A DNA stretch of 64,000 nt. Origin: Novosphingopyxis iocasae. GTDB lineage: Bacteria > Pseudomonadota > Alphaproteobacteria > Sphingomonadales > Sphingomonadaceae. The notes under the pieces are model-generated. The model worked only from the letters and a program-made list of their open reading frames with translations, was not told the DNA's origin and did no database searches. The position numbers and the translations under genes were made by a program. Of this stretch, positions 24,678 through 34,671 are shown one piece after another (position 1 is the first letter of the stretch; each line of letters starts with the position of its first letter). The stretch lies in NCBI RefSeq assembly GCF_014334095.1, contig NZ_CP060495.1:2317001-2381000 (forward strand). The letters are read 5' to 3'.

Positions 24678-25613
24678 ATGAAAATCATCTCCGGTAACAG
24701 CAACCTGCCCCTCACCCGCGCCATTGCGGGCTATCTCGAACTGCCCGTCGTGGATGCCAGCGTGCGCCGCTTCGCGGACGAGGAAATCTTCGTCGAAATC
24801 CACGAGAATGTGCGCGGCGAGGATGTGTTCGTGGTCCAGTCGACCAGCTATCCGGCGAACGACAATCTGATGGAGCTGCTGATCATGATCGACGCGCTGC
24901 GGCGCGCGTCGGCCAAGCGCATCACCGCCGTCCTTCCCTATTTCGGCTATGCCCGGCAGGACCGGAAGCCGGGGCCCCGCACGCCGATCTCGGCCAAGCT
25001 GGTGGCCAACCTGATCACCCAGGCAGGGGCGGACCGCGTGCTCTCGATCGACCTGCACGCGGGTCAGATCCAGGGCTTCTTCGACATCCCGACCGACAAT
25101 CTGTTCGCCGCCCCGGTGATGAGCGCGGACATTCTGGCGCGCTTCGGCAATGAACAGTTGATGGTCGTCTCCCCGGACGTCGGCGGCGTGGTGCGCGCCC
25201 GTGCGCTCGCCAAACGCCTCAACAACGCGCCGCTCGCCATCGTCGACAAGCGCCGCGAGAAGCCCGGCGAATCGGAAGTGATGAACATCATCGGCAATGT
25301 GCAGGACCATTTCTGCATCATCATCGACGATATCGTCGATTCGGGCGGCACCTTGTGCAACGCCGCTGCCGCGTTGAAGGCACAGGGCGCCAGCGATGTC
25401 GCCGCCTACTGCACCCACGGCGTACTGTCCGGCGGCGCGGCCCCGCGCATCGATGGATCGCAGCTGAAGGAACTGGTCATCACCGATTCGATTGCCGCAA
25501 CCGAGGCGGTGAAGGACGCCAGCCGCATCCGCCACCTCACCATCGCGCCGCTGCTGGGCGAGGCGATCCGCCGCATCGCCGACGAAAGCTCGGTCTCCAG
25601 CCTGTTCGACTGA
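24678..25613 (+). CDS. prs: Ribose-phosphate pyrophosphokinase
   Basis: Makes PRPP from ribose 5-phosphate and ATP for nucleotide, histidine and tryptophan synthesis. The 311-residue protein opens [20 protein letters not shown], has the ATP-binding [20 protein letters not shown] region and the PRPP-binding motif [13 protein letters not shown] near residues 215-227. It is followed four bases later by the hisN-type phosphatase gene, so the pair is probably one unit feeding histidine synthesis. Confidence 0.96.
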   Translation: MKIISGNSNLPLTRAIAGYLELPVVDASVRRFADEEIFVEIHENVRGEDVFVVQSTSYPANDNLMELLIMIDALRRASAKRITAVLPYFGYARQDRKPGPRTPISAKLVANLITQAGADRVLSIDLHAGQIQGFFDIPTDNLFAAPVMSADILARFGNEQLMVVSPDVGGVVRARALAKRLNNAPLAIVDKRREKPGESEVMNIIGNVQDHFCIIIDDIVDSGGTLCNAAAALKAQGASDVAAYCTHGVLSGGAAPRIDGSQLKELVITDSIAATEAVKDASRIRHLTIAPLLGEAIRRIADESSVSSLFD

Positions 25614-25617
25614 TCGC

Positions 25618-26418
25618 ATGACGCCAGCCGATCTCGCGCTCGCCCAGCGACTCGCCGATGCGGCGGGCGAGGCCATTCGCCCCTTCTACCGCGCCGCCTT
25701 CGACAGCGAAGCGAAGGCCGATGCCTCCCCGGTCACGGAGGCGGATCGCGCCGCTGAAGCCGCCATGCGCCGTCTGCTCGATGCCGAAGCCCCGCGCGAT
25801 GGCATCCACGGCGAAGAATATGGCGTGAAAGAAGGCAATAGCGGCCGGACCTGGGTGCTGGACCCCATTGACGGCACCGTCAGTTTCATGGCGGGCCGCC
25901 CGATCTTTGGAACGCTGATCGCCCTTCTGGAAGACGGCTGGCCGGTGCTCGGCCTGATCGATCAGCCGATCGGGCGCGAACGCTGGATCGGCGCGGCGGG
26001 CAAGGAGACGACCTTCAACGGTGCGCCCGTCCATGTCCGCACCTGCCCGGAACTGTCTCAGGCGGTGCTGGCCAGCACCAGCCCAAACCATTTCACCGAT
26101 GAGACCGGCCATCGGTTTATGTCGTTAGCGGCCAAGACCGCGCATAGCCGCATGGTCTGGGGCGGGGACTGTTACAATTACGGCCTGCTCGCCAGCGGCC
26201 AGATCGATCTGGTGGTCGAGAGCGGCCTGAAACTGCACGACTTCGCCGCTTTGGTGCCGATCGTCGACGGTGCGGGCGGGCTGATGTGCGACTGGGCGGG
26301 CGATCCGCTCCACGCCGCCAGCGACGGCGAGGTCATCGCGCTGGGCGATCCGGCGCGGCTGGAAGACGTGCTGGAGGCGATGGAGAGCATCGTGCCCGGT
26401 CACGAGCACGATCACTAA
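25618..26418 (+). CDS. hisN: Inositol-monophosphatase-family histidinol-phosphatase
   Basis: Mg-dependent phosphatase; members near this sequence act as histidinol-phosphate phosphatase in alphaproteobacteria. Metal-binding motifs are GEEYG near residue 65, DPIDGTVSF near 81-89, and a C-terminal LHDFAALVPIVDGAGG carrying the third aspartate. The 266-residue length is normal. It lies four bases after prs. An inositol-1-phosphatase role cannot be excluded from the sequence, but the GDCYNYGLLASGQIDLVVE segment fits the HisN branch. Confidence 0.87.
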   Translation: MTPADLALAQRLADAAGEAIRPFYRAAFDSEAKADASPVTEADRAAEAAMRRLLDAEAPRDGIHGEEYGVKEGNSGRTWVLDPIDGTVSFMAGRPIFGTLIALLEDGWPVLGLIDQPIGRERWIGAAGKETTFNGAPVHVRTCPELSQAVLASTSPNHFTDETGHRFMSLAAKTAHSRMVWGGDCYNYGLLASGQIDLVVESGLKLHDFAALVPIVDGAGGLMCDWAGDPLHAASDGEVIALGDPARLEDVLEAMESIVPGHEHDH

Positions 26419-26436
26419 ACTACCCTGCTTTGCCGC

Positions 26437-27186
26437 TCACGCCATCGTGAGCCCGCCGTCCACGCGCAGTTCCGCGCCAGTCACATAACCCGCCTCTTCC
26501 GACAGCAGGAACGCGGCCACCTTTGCAACGTCCTCCGGCGCGCCGATGCGGCCGAGCGGGATCATGTTGGCGACCTTCTCCTTATATTCCTTCTGCTCGT
26601 CCTCCGGCATGCCGCCGCGCGAATGGAACTCCGTTTCGGTCAGTCCCGGCGTCACCGTGTTCACGCGGATACCGCGCGGCGCGAATTCGCTGGCGAGCGA
26701 GCGAACCGCCTGACGCACCGCGGCCTTGGACGCGCTGTAGACGAGCGTATCGGGCCGATTGCCGCCGACGGTGGCCGAGCCGACGAGCAGCATGGCGCCG
26801 CCATCCTTGATCCGGCTCGCCAGCGATTTGGCCTGCAATAGCGGCCCGCGCACATTGAGATCGAAATGCTTGTCGAAATGATCGGCATCGATCGCGTCCA
26901 GCTTTTCGAACGATCCATAGCCCGCGTTCAGGAACACCGCGTCCAGGCCGTCCGGCGCGAAATCTCCCGCCGCGCCCGCCAGCGCGGTCACCGCATCGGG
27001 ATCGGACGCGTCGTTGGCGATCACCTTCGCCTCCGGCAGCGCCTTGCGCGTCTCCTCGATATGCTCCTCGCTATGCCCGGTAATCAGCAGCCGCGCTCCT
27101 TCATCCGAAAGGCGCTTCGCGGTAGCGAGGCCGATGCCCGACGTGCCGCCGGTGACGAGGATGTGCTGGTTTTCGAATCGGTTCAT
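26437..27186 (-). CDS. Short-chain dehydrogenase/reductase
   Basis: NAD(P)-dependent oxidoreductase of the classical SDR family, 249 residues. The start ATG 27186 is preceded by AAGGAG; the longer open frame upstream is not needed. The cofactor motif TGGTSGIGLATAKRL lies at about residues 11-25, followed by NAGYG near 90, a catalytic Ser (GSATVGG) and YSASKAA near 152-158, and ends with VTGAELRVDGGLTMA. The substrate is unknown. It stands alone, convergent with hisN. Confidence 0.92.
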   Translation of the reverse strand: MNRFENQHILVTGGTSGIGLATAKRLSDEGARLLITGHSEEHIEETRKALPEAKVIANDASDPDAVTALAGAAGDFAPDGLDAVFLNAGYGSFEKLDAIDADHFDKHFDLNVRGPLLQAKSLASRIKDGGAMLLVGSATVGGNRPDTLVYSASKAAVRQAVRSLASEFAPRGIRVNTVTPGLTETEFHSRGGMPEDEQKEYKEKVANMIPLGRIGAPEDVAKVAAFLLSEEAGYVTGAELRVDGGLTMA

Positions 27187-27399
27187 GGGAGAGCTCCTTG
27201 CTTTGTGACAGCTAACGCAAAGGGAAGGGGAAGGTTCGCCCATCAACGCCGGTCGCCATGGCTTGCAATTCGTACCCAGAGCCGCTAATTGCCGCCGCTT
27301 CGACTATGGGACGGGCTGGCCGGTAGGGCTGCCATGTTCGTCCGCAACGGTTGGAACCGGGCCGCGAGCCTCGTTCCACCTTCACACAAGGAGACCGAA

Positions 27400-27603
27400 A
27401 TGCCCAAGCTGAAGACGAAGAGCGGCGTCAAGAAACGCTTCAAGCTCACTGCCACTGGTAAGGTCAAGCACGGCGTAGCCGGCAAGCGCCACCGCCTGAT
27501 GAGCCACAACGCCAAGTATATCCGCCAGAACCGCGGTACGACCGTCCTCTCGGACGCCGACACCAAGACGGTCAAGAAATGGGCGCCCTACGGTCTCAAC
27601 TGA
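27400..27603 (+). CDS. rpmI: 50S ribosomal protein L35
   Basis: A 67-residue ribosomal protein starting [20 protein letters not shown] at ATG 27400, with AAGGAGACC upstream. Basic composition and length are standard for bL35. It is followed 44 bp later by rplT. infC, often upstream of this pair, is not adjacent here. Confidence 0.96.
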   Translation: MPKLKTKSGVKKRFKLTATGKVKHGVAGKRHRLMSHNAKYIRQNRGTTVLSDADTKTVKKWAPYGLN

Positions 27604-27647
27604 GCCCGGCGACCGATTTCTCCCAAAGTTTCTGAAAGGATTTTAGC

Positions 27648-28010
27648 ATGGCACGTGTGAAACGCGGCACTACCACCAAGGCGAAGCATAAGCGGATTTT
27701 GAATCAGGCGAAGGGCTATTACGGCCGTCGCAAGAACACCATCCGCGTTGCCAAGCAGGCCGTCGAAAAGGCCGGCCAGTATGCCTATCGCGACCGCAAG
27801 GTTAAGAAGCGCACCTTCCGCGCGCTCTGGATCCAGCGCATCAACGCTGCCGTTCGCTCCGAAGGCCTCACCTATTCGCAGTTCATGCACGGCCTGAAGC
27901 TGTCCGGCCTGGATCTGGACCGCAAGGTGCTGGCCGATCTCGCGATGAACGAGAGCGAAGCATTCGGCGTGATCGTCAGCCAGGCGAAGCAGGCGCTGCC
28001 CGCCGACTGA
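27648..28010 (+). CDS. rplT: 50S ribosomal protein L20
   Basis: A 120-residue bL20, beginning [20 protein letters not shown] with the conserved [12 protein letters not shown] segment. It binds 23S rRNA early in 50S assembly and in many bacteria represses its own operon. The ribosome binding site is GAAAGGA. A strong terminator follows. Confidence 0.97.
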   Translation: MARVKRGTTTKAKHKRILNQAKGYYGRRKNTIRVAKQAVEKAGQYAYRDRKVKKRTFRALWIQRINAAVRSEGLTYSQFMHGLKLSGLDLDRKVLADLAMNESEAFGVIVSQAKQALPAD

Positions 28011-28038
28011 TCGATCCCGGATCGACCTTTATAAAAGA

Positions 28039-28070
28039 AGCGCCAGCCCACCGGGTTCGGCGCTTTTTTT
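28039..28070 (+). terminator. Rho-independent terminator after rplT
   Basis: AGCGCC (28039-28044) pairs with GGCGCT (28059-28064), with CCC/GGG pairing in the loop region, followed by a run of seven T. It separates rpmI-rplT from pheS-pheT. Confidence 0.9.
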
Positions 28071-28099
28071 ACGTCCCCATTTCCTCTAGCGAGACGCCC

Positions 28100-29194
28100 A
28101 TGAGCGATATCGACGATCTCAAGCAACGCTTCCTCACCGATGTGGCTGCCGCCACCGATCTGGAGGCGCTCGACGCGGTGCGCGTGGCCGCGCTCGGCAA
28201 GAAGGGCGCCATCAGCGAGCGGATGAAGACTTTGGGCAAGATGAGCCCGGAGGAGCGGCAGGAGCAGGCGCCCATCATCCAGGGCGCTCGCGCGGCGGTG
28301 GACGACGCGGTGCGCGCTCGCAAGGAAGCGCTAGAGCGCGCCGCGCTCGACGCGCAGCTCGCCGGTGAGCGGATCGACATGAGCCTGCCCGCCCCGGTGC
28401 AGGCCGCGGGCAGCGTCCATCCGGTCAGCCAGGTGATGGACGAGCTGGCGGAAATTTTCGCGGACTTGGGTTTCGCCGTCGCCACCGGGCCGGAGATCGA
28501 GACCGACTGGTATAATTTCACCGCGCTCAACATTCCCGAAACACATCCCGCACGGGCCGAGCACGATACCTTCTACACCGCCGAAAACGGGCCGGACGGC
28601 GCGCCGATGGTACTGCGCACGCACACCAGCCCGGTACAGATCCGCACGATGATGGGGCAGAAACCGCCGATCCGCATCATCGCGCCCGGCCGCACCTATC
28701 GATCGGACAGCGATGCAACGCACACGCCGATGTTCCACCAGGTCGAAGGGCTAATGATCGACAAGGGGGTGCATATGGGGCACCTCAAATGGACACTGGA
28801 AACGTTCGTGAAAGCGTTCTTCGAGCGGGACGACGTCGTCCTGCGCCTGCGCCCCAGCTACTTCCCATTCACCGAACCCTCGGCCGAAGTCGATGTCGGC
28901 TTCTCCTGGGAAAAGGGCAAGCGCGTCATCGGCGGCGATCCGAACGGCCCCAATGGCGGCTGGCTGGAAATTCTCGGCTCCGGCATGGTGCACCCCAAGG
29001 TGATCACGGCCTGCGGGCTCGATCCGGAGGAATATTCCGGCTTCGCCTTCGGCTGCGGCATCGATCGGCTGGCGATGCTGAAATATGGCATGGACGATCT
29101 GCGTGCCTTCTTCGACGGCGATCTGCGCTGGCTGAAGCATTACGGGTTCGCCTCGCTCGACGTCCCCACATTGAGCATGGGAGTGGGCGCATGA
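28100..29194 (+). CDS. pheS: Phenylalanyl-tRNA synthetase, alpha subunit
   Basis: Catalytic subunit of the (alpha-beta)2 PheRS that charges tRNA-Phe. The 364-residue protein has an N-terminal coiled coil (about residues 1-95) and the class II core: motif 2 in [20 protein letters not shown] near 200-219 and motif 3 in [14 protein letters not shown] near 320-333. Its stop overlaps the pheT start (ATGA). Confidence 0.97.
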   Translation: MSDIDDLKQRFLTDVAAATDLEALDAVRVAALGKKGAISERMKTLGKMSPEERQEQAPIIQGARAAVDDAVRARKEALERAALDAQLAGERIDMSLPAPVQAAGSVHPVSQVMDELAEIFADLGFAVATGPEIETDWYNFTALNIPETHPARAEHDTFYTAENGPDGAPMVLRTHTSPVQIRTMMGQKPPIRIIAPGRTYRSDSDATHTPMFHQVEGLMIDKGVHMGHLKWTLETFVKAFFERDDVVLRLRPSYFPFTEPSAEVDVGFSWEKGKRVIGGDPNGPNGGWLEILGSGMVHPKVITACGLDPEEYSGFAFGCGIDRLAMLKYGMDDLRAFFDGDLRWLKHYGFASLDVPTLSMGVGA

Positions 29195-31596
29195 AGTTCA
29201 CACTGAGCTGGCTGAAGGCGCATCTCGATACCGATGCGAGCCTTGCCGAGATCACCGAGAAGCTGACCGCCATCGGCCATGAGCTGGAGGGCGTCGAAAA
29301 CCCCGCCGAGGCGCTGCGCGACTTCCGCGTGGCCGAGGTGGTGGAGGCCAACCCCCATCCCAATGCCGACAAGTTGCAGGTGCTCACCGTCGATGCGGGC
29401 ACGGGCGAGAACTGGCAGGTCGTCTGCGGCGCGCCCAATGCACGTGCGGGCATGAAGGGCGTGTTCGCACCCCCCGGCGCCTATGTGCCCGGCGCGGGCT
29501 TCGAGCTGAAGGCGGCCACCATCCGCGGCGTCGAAAGCTTCGGCATGATGTGTTCGGAAGCCGAGCTGGAAATCTCCGACGCGCATGACGGCATTATCGA
29601 GCTGCCCGCCGATGCGGCCACCGGCACCGCCTATCCCGATTACGCCGGGCTAGACGATCCGGTGATCGACGTGGCGATCACACCGAACCGGCAGGACTGC
29701 ATGGGCGTGCGCGGCATCGCACGCGATCTCGCCGCGTCCGGTCTCGGCACGCTGAAGCCGCTGGGCGACGTCTATCCGCTGCCCGAAGGCGGCATCGCGG
29801 GCGCGGGCGAAGGCCCCGACGTGCGCACCGACGATGCCGAGGGCTGCCCCGCTTTCTATGCGCGCAGCGTCAGCGGCGTGACCAACGGTGCGGCGCCCGG
29901 CTGGATGACACAGCGGCTGACCGCGGTCGGACAGAAGCCGATTTCCGCGCTGGTCGATATCACCAATTACGTGATGCTGGACCTTGGCCGTCCGCTGCAC
30001 GTCTATGATCGCGCCAAGCTGACCGGCCCGCTCGTCGCGCGCAAGGCGAAGGACGGCGAGCAGCTCCTAGCGCTCAATGGCAAGACCTACACGCTCGATG
30101 ACAGCATGACGGTGATCGCGGACGACCAAGGCGTTCACGATATCGGCGGCATCATGGGCGGCGAGGATTCGGGCGCCGAGGCGAACACCACCGACGTGCT
30201 GATCGAATGCGCCTATTTCACGCCCGAACGGATCGCGCGCACCGGGCAGAAGCTGACGCTGACCAGCGACGCGCGCCAGCGTTTCGAACGCGGCGTGGAC
30301 CCTGCTTTTCTGGACGAAGGGATCGACATCGCCACCTGGCTGGTGACCGAACATTGCGGCGGCAGTCCAAGCGCGGCCACCCGCGCCGGATCGCCGCCCG
30401 AGGGCAAGCGGAAGATTGCTTACGATCCGTCGCGGGCGGAAACGCTCGGCGGCGTCGCGGTCGAGGGCGAACGGCAGAAAGCCATCCTCGAAAGCCTCGG
30501 CTTCACCGTCGAGACTGGCGAAAGCTGGACAATCACGACCCCGTCCTGGCGTCGTGACGTCGAAGGCTCTGCAGATATTGTTGAGGAAGTCGTGCGGATC
30601 GTGGGGCTGGACGCGGTGCCTTCCACGCCGCTGCCGCGCGTGCCCGGTGTTGCCGCACCGACCGCATCGCCCGAACAGATCCTGGAGCGCCGCCTCAAGC
30701 GCCTCGCCGCCGCGCGTGGGCTGAACGAGGCGGTGAACTGGTCCTTCATCAGCGAAAAGGAAGCCGCGCCCTTCGGCGGCGGCGCCTGGACGGTGGCGAA
30801 CCCGATCAGCGAAGATCTGAAGATCATGCGGCCGTCGCTTCTGCCTGGGCTACTGTCCGCGGCGAAGCGCAATCTGGACCGGTCCGCCACCAGCGTGCGC
30901 CTGTTCGAAGTTGGGCGGCGCTACTTCCGTAAGGAGGATGGTGCCACCGATGAGTGCCAGACGTTGGCGCTACTACTCGCCGGCGAACGCTCACCCCGCG
31001 ACTGGCAGGACGGCAAGGCGCAAAGCTTCGGCCCGTTCGACGCCAAGGCCGAAGTCGAGGCGCTGCTCGCTGCGGCGGGTGTCGATGTCGAGCGGCTGAT
31101 GCCGATGGGCGAAGCGGGCGATCATTATCATCCCGGCCAGTCCGGTACGCTGCGGCTGGGGCCTAAAAACGTGCTTGCCGCGTTCGGCACGCTTCACCCA
31201 TCGGTCGCGCGCGCTTTCGGGCTGAAAGGCGTGGTCGTTGGTGCGGAAATCTTCCTCGATGCCATTCCGGTGAAGGCCAAGACCGGCCATCGGCGCGATG
31301 CTTATGCCCCGCCCGCACAACAGGCGGTGACCCGCGATTTCGCCTTCCTGATCGACGCGGACAAGCCGGCCGCCGATTTGGTCCGCGCGATCCGCGGTGC
31401 CGAGAAAAAGCACGTCGCCGCCGCGCGGCTGTTCGATCGCTTCGCCGGCCAGGGCGTGCCGGACGGCAAGGTGAGCCTTGCCATCGAGGTGACGCTGCAA
31501 CCGGGTGAGCAGAGCTTTACCGAGGAAGAACTGAGCGCGATCTCGGACCGCATCGTCAAGGCTGCGGCCAAGCAGGGCGGTGAATTGCGCGGATAG
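29191..31596 (+). CDS. pheT: Phenylalanyl-tRNA synthetase, beta subunit
   Basis: An 801-residue beta subunit. The start ATG 29191 gives [20 protein letters not shown]; a long open frame upstream runs antisense-like through pheS and is not coding. Domains in order: tRNA-binding EMAP-like domain (about 40-150), B3/B4 editing domain (about 210-390), B5 (about 400-470), the catalytic-like domain, and the C-terminal FDX-ACB anticodon-binding domain (about 705-800, [20 protein letters not shown]). It is translationally coupled to pheS by a four-base overlap. Confidence 0.97.
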   Translation: MKFTLSWLKAHLDTDASLAEITEKLTAIGHELEGVENPAEALRDFRVAEVVEANPHPNADKLQVLTVDAGTGENWQVVCGAPNARAGMKGVFAPPGAYVPGAGFELKAATIRGVESFGMMCSEAELEISDAHDGIIELPADAATGTAYPDYAGLDDPVIDVAITPNRQDCMGVRGIARDLAASGLGTLKPLGDVYPLPEGGIAGAGEGPDVRTDDAEGCPAFYARSVSGVTNGAAPGWMTQRLTAVGQKPISALVDITNYVMLDLGRPLHVYDRAKLTGPLVARKAKDGEQLLALNGKTYTLDDSMTVIADDQGVHDIGGIMGGEDSGAEANTTDVLIECAYFTPERIARTGQKLTLTSDARQRFERGVDPAFLDEGIDIATWLVTEHCGGSPSAATRAGSPPEGKRKIAYDPSRAETLGGVAVEGERQKAILESLGFTVETGESWTITTPSWRRDVEGSADIVEEVVRIVGLDAVPSTPLPRVPGVAAPTASPEQILERRLKRLAAARGLNEAVNWSFISEKEAAPFGGGAWTVANPISEDLKIMRPSLLPGLLSAAKRNLDRSATSVRLFEVGRRYFRKEDGATDECQTLALLLAGERSPRDWQDGKAQSFGPFDAKAEVEALLAAAGVDVERLMPMGEAGDHYHPGQSGTLRLGPKNVLAAFGTLHPSVARAFGLKGVVVGAEIFLDAIPVKAKTGHRRDAYAPPAQQAVTRDFAFLIDADKPAADLVRAIRGAEKKHVAAARLFDRFAGQGVPDGKVSLAIEVTLQPGEQSFTEEELSAISDRIVKAAAKQGGELRG

Positions 31597-31650
31597 CCGC
31601 GACTGCCCTTAGCCCTGAGCTTTTCAAACGGCGTCCTTCGCTCGAAGGCC

Positions 31651-31671
31651 GTCCTTCGACAGGCTCAGGAC
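31651..31671. repeat. REP-like intergenic element
   Basis: GTCCTTCGACAGGCTCAGGAC is an imperfect palindrome with GTCCT/AGGAC ends. Short intergenic elements of this sequence (read on the other strand as GTCCTGAGCCTGTCGAAGGAC) are scattered through many sphingomonad and other proteobacterial genomes. A half-similar string, GCGTCCTTCGCTCGAAGG, lies just upstream. Confidence 0.6.
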
Positions 31672-31742
31672 TTACGGTTATGGGGCATCAAACCTTAGCT
31701 CGTTTGCTGTGCGCGAACGATTGTTGAACAGTTGGAAAAAGC

Positions 31743-33314
31743 ATGACCTCCTCCCGCCGCACCTTTGCGATCATCTCGCATCCCGATGCCGGTAAAACGA
31801 CGCTGACCGAAAAGCTGCTGCTGCAGGGCGGCGCAATCCATCTGGCGGGCGAGGTGAAGGCCCGCGGGCAGGCGCGGCGGGCCCGATCCGACTGGATGAA
31901 GATCGAGCAGCAACGTGGCATCTCGGTCACCAGCTCGGTCATGACGTTCGAGCGGCCGGACGCGGACGGCAATATCATTACCTTCAACCTGCTCGATACG
32001 CCGGGCCATGAAGACTTTTCGGAAGATACGTACCGCACGCTGACAGCCGTCGATTCCGCCATCATGGTGATCGACGCGGCCAAGGGTATCGAACCGCAGA
32101 CGCGCAAGCTGTTCGAGGTTTGCCGACTGCGCTCCGTGCCGATCATCACCTTCGTGAACAAGGTGGACCGCGAGGGCCGGGACGCGTTCGAGCTGCTCGA
32201 CGAAGTGGCGGACATGCTGGCGCTGGACGTTTGTCCGATGAGCTGGCCGGCGGGCATGGGCGGGCTGTTCGAAGGCGTCTACGATCTGGAGCGCGATCGC
32301 TTGGCGATGCCCAGCGGCGGATCGAAGGAATATGAGGGGAAGGCCGCGGAGTTTTCCGGCCTGGACGATGCAAAGCTGGACGGCACCATCCAGCGCGCCG
32401 ACGAACTGCGCGAGGGCGCCGAACTGGCCGCCGCCGGTTATGCGCCGTTCGACTTGGAGGCCTATCGCAACGGCGATCTGACGCCCGTCTATTTCGGTAG
32501 CGCGCTGAAGAATTTTGGCGTGACTGAGCTGATCGAGGCCATCTCCCGCTATGCTCCGTCGCCGCGCCCACAACCCACTGAAGAAGGCACCGTCGGTCCG
32601 GACGAAAAGGAAGTCAGCGGCTTCATCTTCAAGGTGCAGGCCAATATGGACCCACAGCACCGGGATCGGATCGCGTTCATGCGGCTGTGTTCGGGCACGT
32701 TCAAGCGCGGCATGAAGCTGACGCCCTCGGGGCTGGGCAAACCCATCGCGGTGCATTCGCCGATCATGTTTCTCGCGCAGGACCGCGAGATCGCGGATAC
32801 GGCGGAGCCCGGCGATATCATCGGTATCCCCAACCACGGCACGCTCCGTGTGGGCGACACGCTATCCGAAAAGAACGACATCCGCTTCACCGGCCTGCCC
32901 AATTTCGCGCCCGAGATCCTGCGCCGCGTGCAGCTGAAGGATCCCACCAAGACCAAGCAGCTGCGCAAGGCGCTCGACGATCTGTCGGAAGAGGGCGTGA
33001 TCCAGGTGTTCTATCCGGAGATCGGCGCGAACCACATCATTGGCGTAGTCGGCCAACTGCAGCTCGAGGTGCTTATCGCGCGGCTGGAGGCCGAATATAA
33101 GGTGGAGGCTGCGCTGGAGCCCGCCCCGTTCGACACCGCGCGCTGGCTGATCGGTCCGGAAGAGGCGATCGAAGCGTTCAAGCGCATCAACCAGTCGAGC
33201 CTGGCGAGCGACCGCGACGGCAATGCCGTGTTCCTGGCGAAATCGGCTTGGGATGTAGGCTATCAGGAAGAGAAGAACCCGGAGCTGAAATTCAGCGCGA
33301 CCAAGGAGCGCTGA
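31743..33314 (+). CDS. prfC: Peptide chain release factor 3
   Basis: GTPase that removes RF1/RF2 from the ribosome after termination. The 523-residue protein carries G1 SHPDAGKTT near residues 13-21, the switch region LDTPGHEDFSEDTYR, G4 NKVDREGRDAFELLDE, and the RF3-specific domains II and III (ANHIIGVVGQLQLEVLIARL near 418-437). The length is typical. It stands as a single gene. Confidence 0.96.
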   Translation: MTSSRRTFAIISHPDAGKTTLTEKLLLQGGAIHLAGEVKARGQARRARSDWMKIEQQRGISVTSSVMTFERPDADGNIITFNLLDTPGHEDFSEDTYRTLTAVDSAIMVIDAAKGIEPQTRKLFEVCRLRSVPIITFVNKVDREGRDAFELLDEVADMLALDVCPMSWPAGMGGLFEGVYDLERDRLAMPSGGSKEYEGKAAEFSGLDDAKLDGTIQRADELREGAELAAAGYAPFDLEAYRNGDLTPVYFGSALKNFGVTELIEAISRYAPSPRPQPTEEGTVGPDEKEVSGFIFKVQANMDPQHRDRIAFMRLCSGTFKRGMKLTPSGLGKPIAVHSPIMFLAQDREIADTAEPGDIIGIPNHGTLRVGDTLSEKNDIRFTGLPNFAPEILRRVQLKDPTKTKQLRKALDDLSEEGVIQVFYPEIGANHIIGVVGQLQLEVLIARLEAEYKVEAALEPAPFDTARWLIGPEEAIEAFKRINQSSLASDRDGNAVFLAKSAWDVGYQEEKNPELKFSATKER

Positions 33315-33345
33315 TTTTCCGATCCCCGCTAGCGGGTCCCGGCCT

Positions 33346-34614
33346 TTACCTCACCCAATCCTTCTCCAGATGCTTCGCCGCGAGCGCCATCAGCAGCGCG
33401 GCGATCAGGTAGAAGCCCAGCGCGCCGACCATGGCGTAGCGCAAAGCCTCGGCGCCATATTGCGCGGTGATCGCGTCGGAGGCGGCGCCCAGCACCAGCG
33501 ATCCCAGCCCCAGGCCGATCAGATTGTTGATAAACAGGAAGCTCGCCGAGGCGGTGGCGCGCATATTCGCGGGCACGAGATGCTGCACGGCGGAGATGAC
33601 CGGGCCGAGCCAGACATAAGCCAGCGCCTGCGGCACCAAGAACAGCGCAAAGGCCAAGGGCACCGATCCCGTCAGCATGCCCGCGGCGAACAATGGCACG
33701 GCGATCACGAAGGCGATGGCCGGCACGCGCGCATAAGCGCCCTTGTCCCGCGCGCCCAGCCGGTCCCCCAGCCAGCCGCCGCCCAGCACCCCTGCGCTTC
33801 CGCCGATCAGCAGCACCGCGCCGATGAACTGCGAGGTTTCGATCAGATCGAGCCCGAAACTGCGCTGCATCAGGCTGGGCAACCAGAAGGCCAGGCCATA
33901 GCCGCACATCGAGCTGCAGCTCGCACCAAAGGCGAGAAGCCAGAAGCTGGGCTTTTTCGAGACGATACCGAACACCGTTCCGAAGGCGGGGCGCTGGGCA
34001 TCGCCGGCATGATCGTCGAACCCGCCGCGCGGCGGCTCCTTCACGAACAGCTTAAACGGCACGGCGATGACGACGCCGGCAAGGCCAACCGCAATGAAGG
34101 CGGTGCGCCACTCGATCGCGCTGGCGATATAGCCGCCGAACAACACGCCCGCCGCCGAACCCAGCGGAATGCCGAGCGAGTAGATCGACAGCGCCCGCGC
34201 GCGCTGTTCCTGCGGGAAATAGTCCGCGATCACGGCGTAACTCGGCGCGACACCGCCGGCCTCCCCCACGCCAACGCCGAGGCGGAACAGGAACATCTGC
34301 CAGAAATTCGCAGCGATCCCGCATAAGGCGGTAAAGCCACTCCAGACGGCGAGCGAGATGGTGATGACCCAGCTACGGCTGGTCCGGTCGGCCAGCAGCG
34401 AGAGCGGAATGGCCAGCGTGGAATAGAGCAGCGCGAAGGCGATACCGCCGAGCGCGCCGAGCTGCGTATCGGAAAGATCGAGGTCTGCCTTGATCGGTAC
34501 GGCCAGGATCGAGAGGATTTGCCGATCCAGAAAATTGAAGGTGTAGACCAGCAGCAGCATGGCGAGCACGCCCGCGCGCCGGCCGGGCGAAGGAAGAGCT
34601 TGGCTGGTCATCAT
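33346..34614 (-). CDS. Major facilitator superfamily transporter
   Basis: A 422-residue inner-membrane transporter with 12 predicted helices. It opens LLLVYTFNFLDRQILSILAV, and the DRQ/GG..FALLYSTLAIPLSLLADR signature is typical of sphingomonad MFS proteins of the spinster-like or anion:cation symporter type. The G-V-G-E-A-G motif C-like segment is near residue 115. It lies 57 bp downstream of a TonB-dependent receptor gene on the same strand, so the pair probably imports the same unknown substrate across both membranes. The substrate is not predictable here. Confidence 0.92.
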   Translation of the reverse strand: MMTSQALPSPGRRAGVLAMLLLVYTFNFLDRQILSILAVPIKADLDLSDTQLGALGGIAFALLYSTLAIPLSLLADRTSRSWVITISLAVWSGFTALCGIAANFWQMFLFRLGVGVGEAGGVAPSYAVIADYFPQEQRARALSIYSLGIPLGSAAGVLFGGYIASAIEWRTAFIAVGLAGVVIAVPFKLFVKEPPRGGFDDHAGDAQRPAFGTVFGIVSKKPSFWLLAFGASCSSMCGYGLAFWLPSLMQRSFGLDLIETSQFIGAVLLIGGSAGVLGGGWLGDRLGARDKGAYARVPAIAFVIAVPLFAAGMLTGSVPLAFALFLVPQALAYVWLGPVISAVQHLVPANMRATASASFLFINNLIGLGLGSLVLGAASDAITAQYGAEALRYAMVGALGFYLIAALLMALAAKHLEKDWVR

Positions 34615-34671
34615 ATGTTTCCGGTAGAATGGGTTGCGGCGCGCTGCCCCCTGCAGCGCGCCGCGTGACGA

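Noticed and set aside
24633-25676. 347-residue minus-strand frame over prs
   Set aside because: Antisense shadow of prs.
28789-29190. N-terminal extension of pheT into pheS
   Set aside because: The extension reads pheS out of frame and shows no PheT homology; the true start is ATG 29191.
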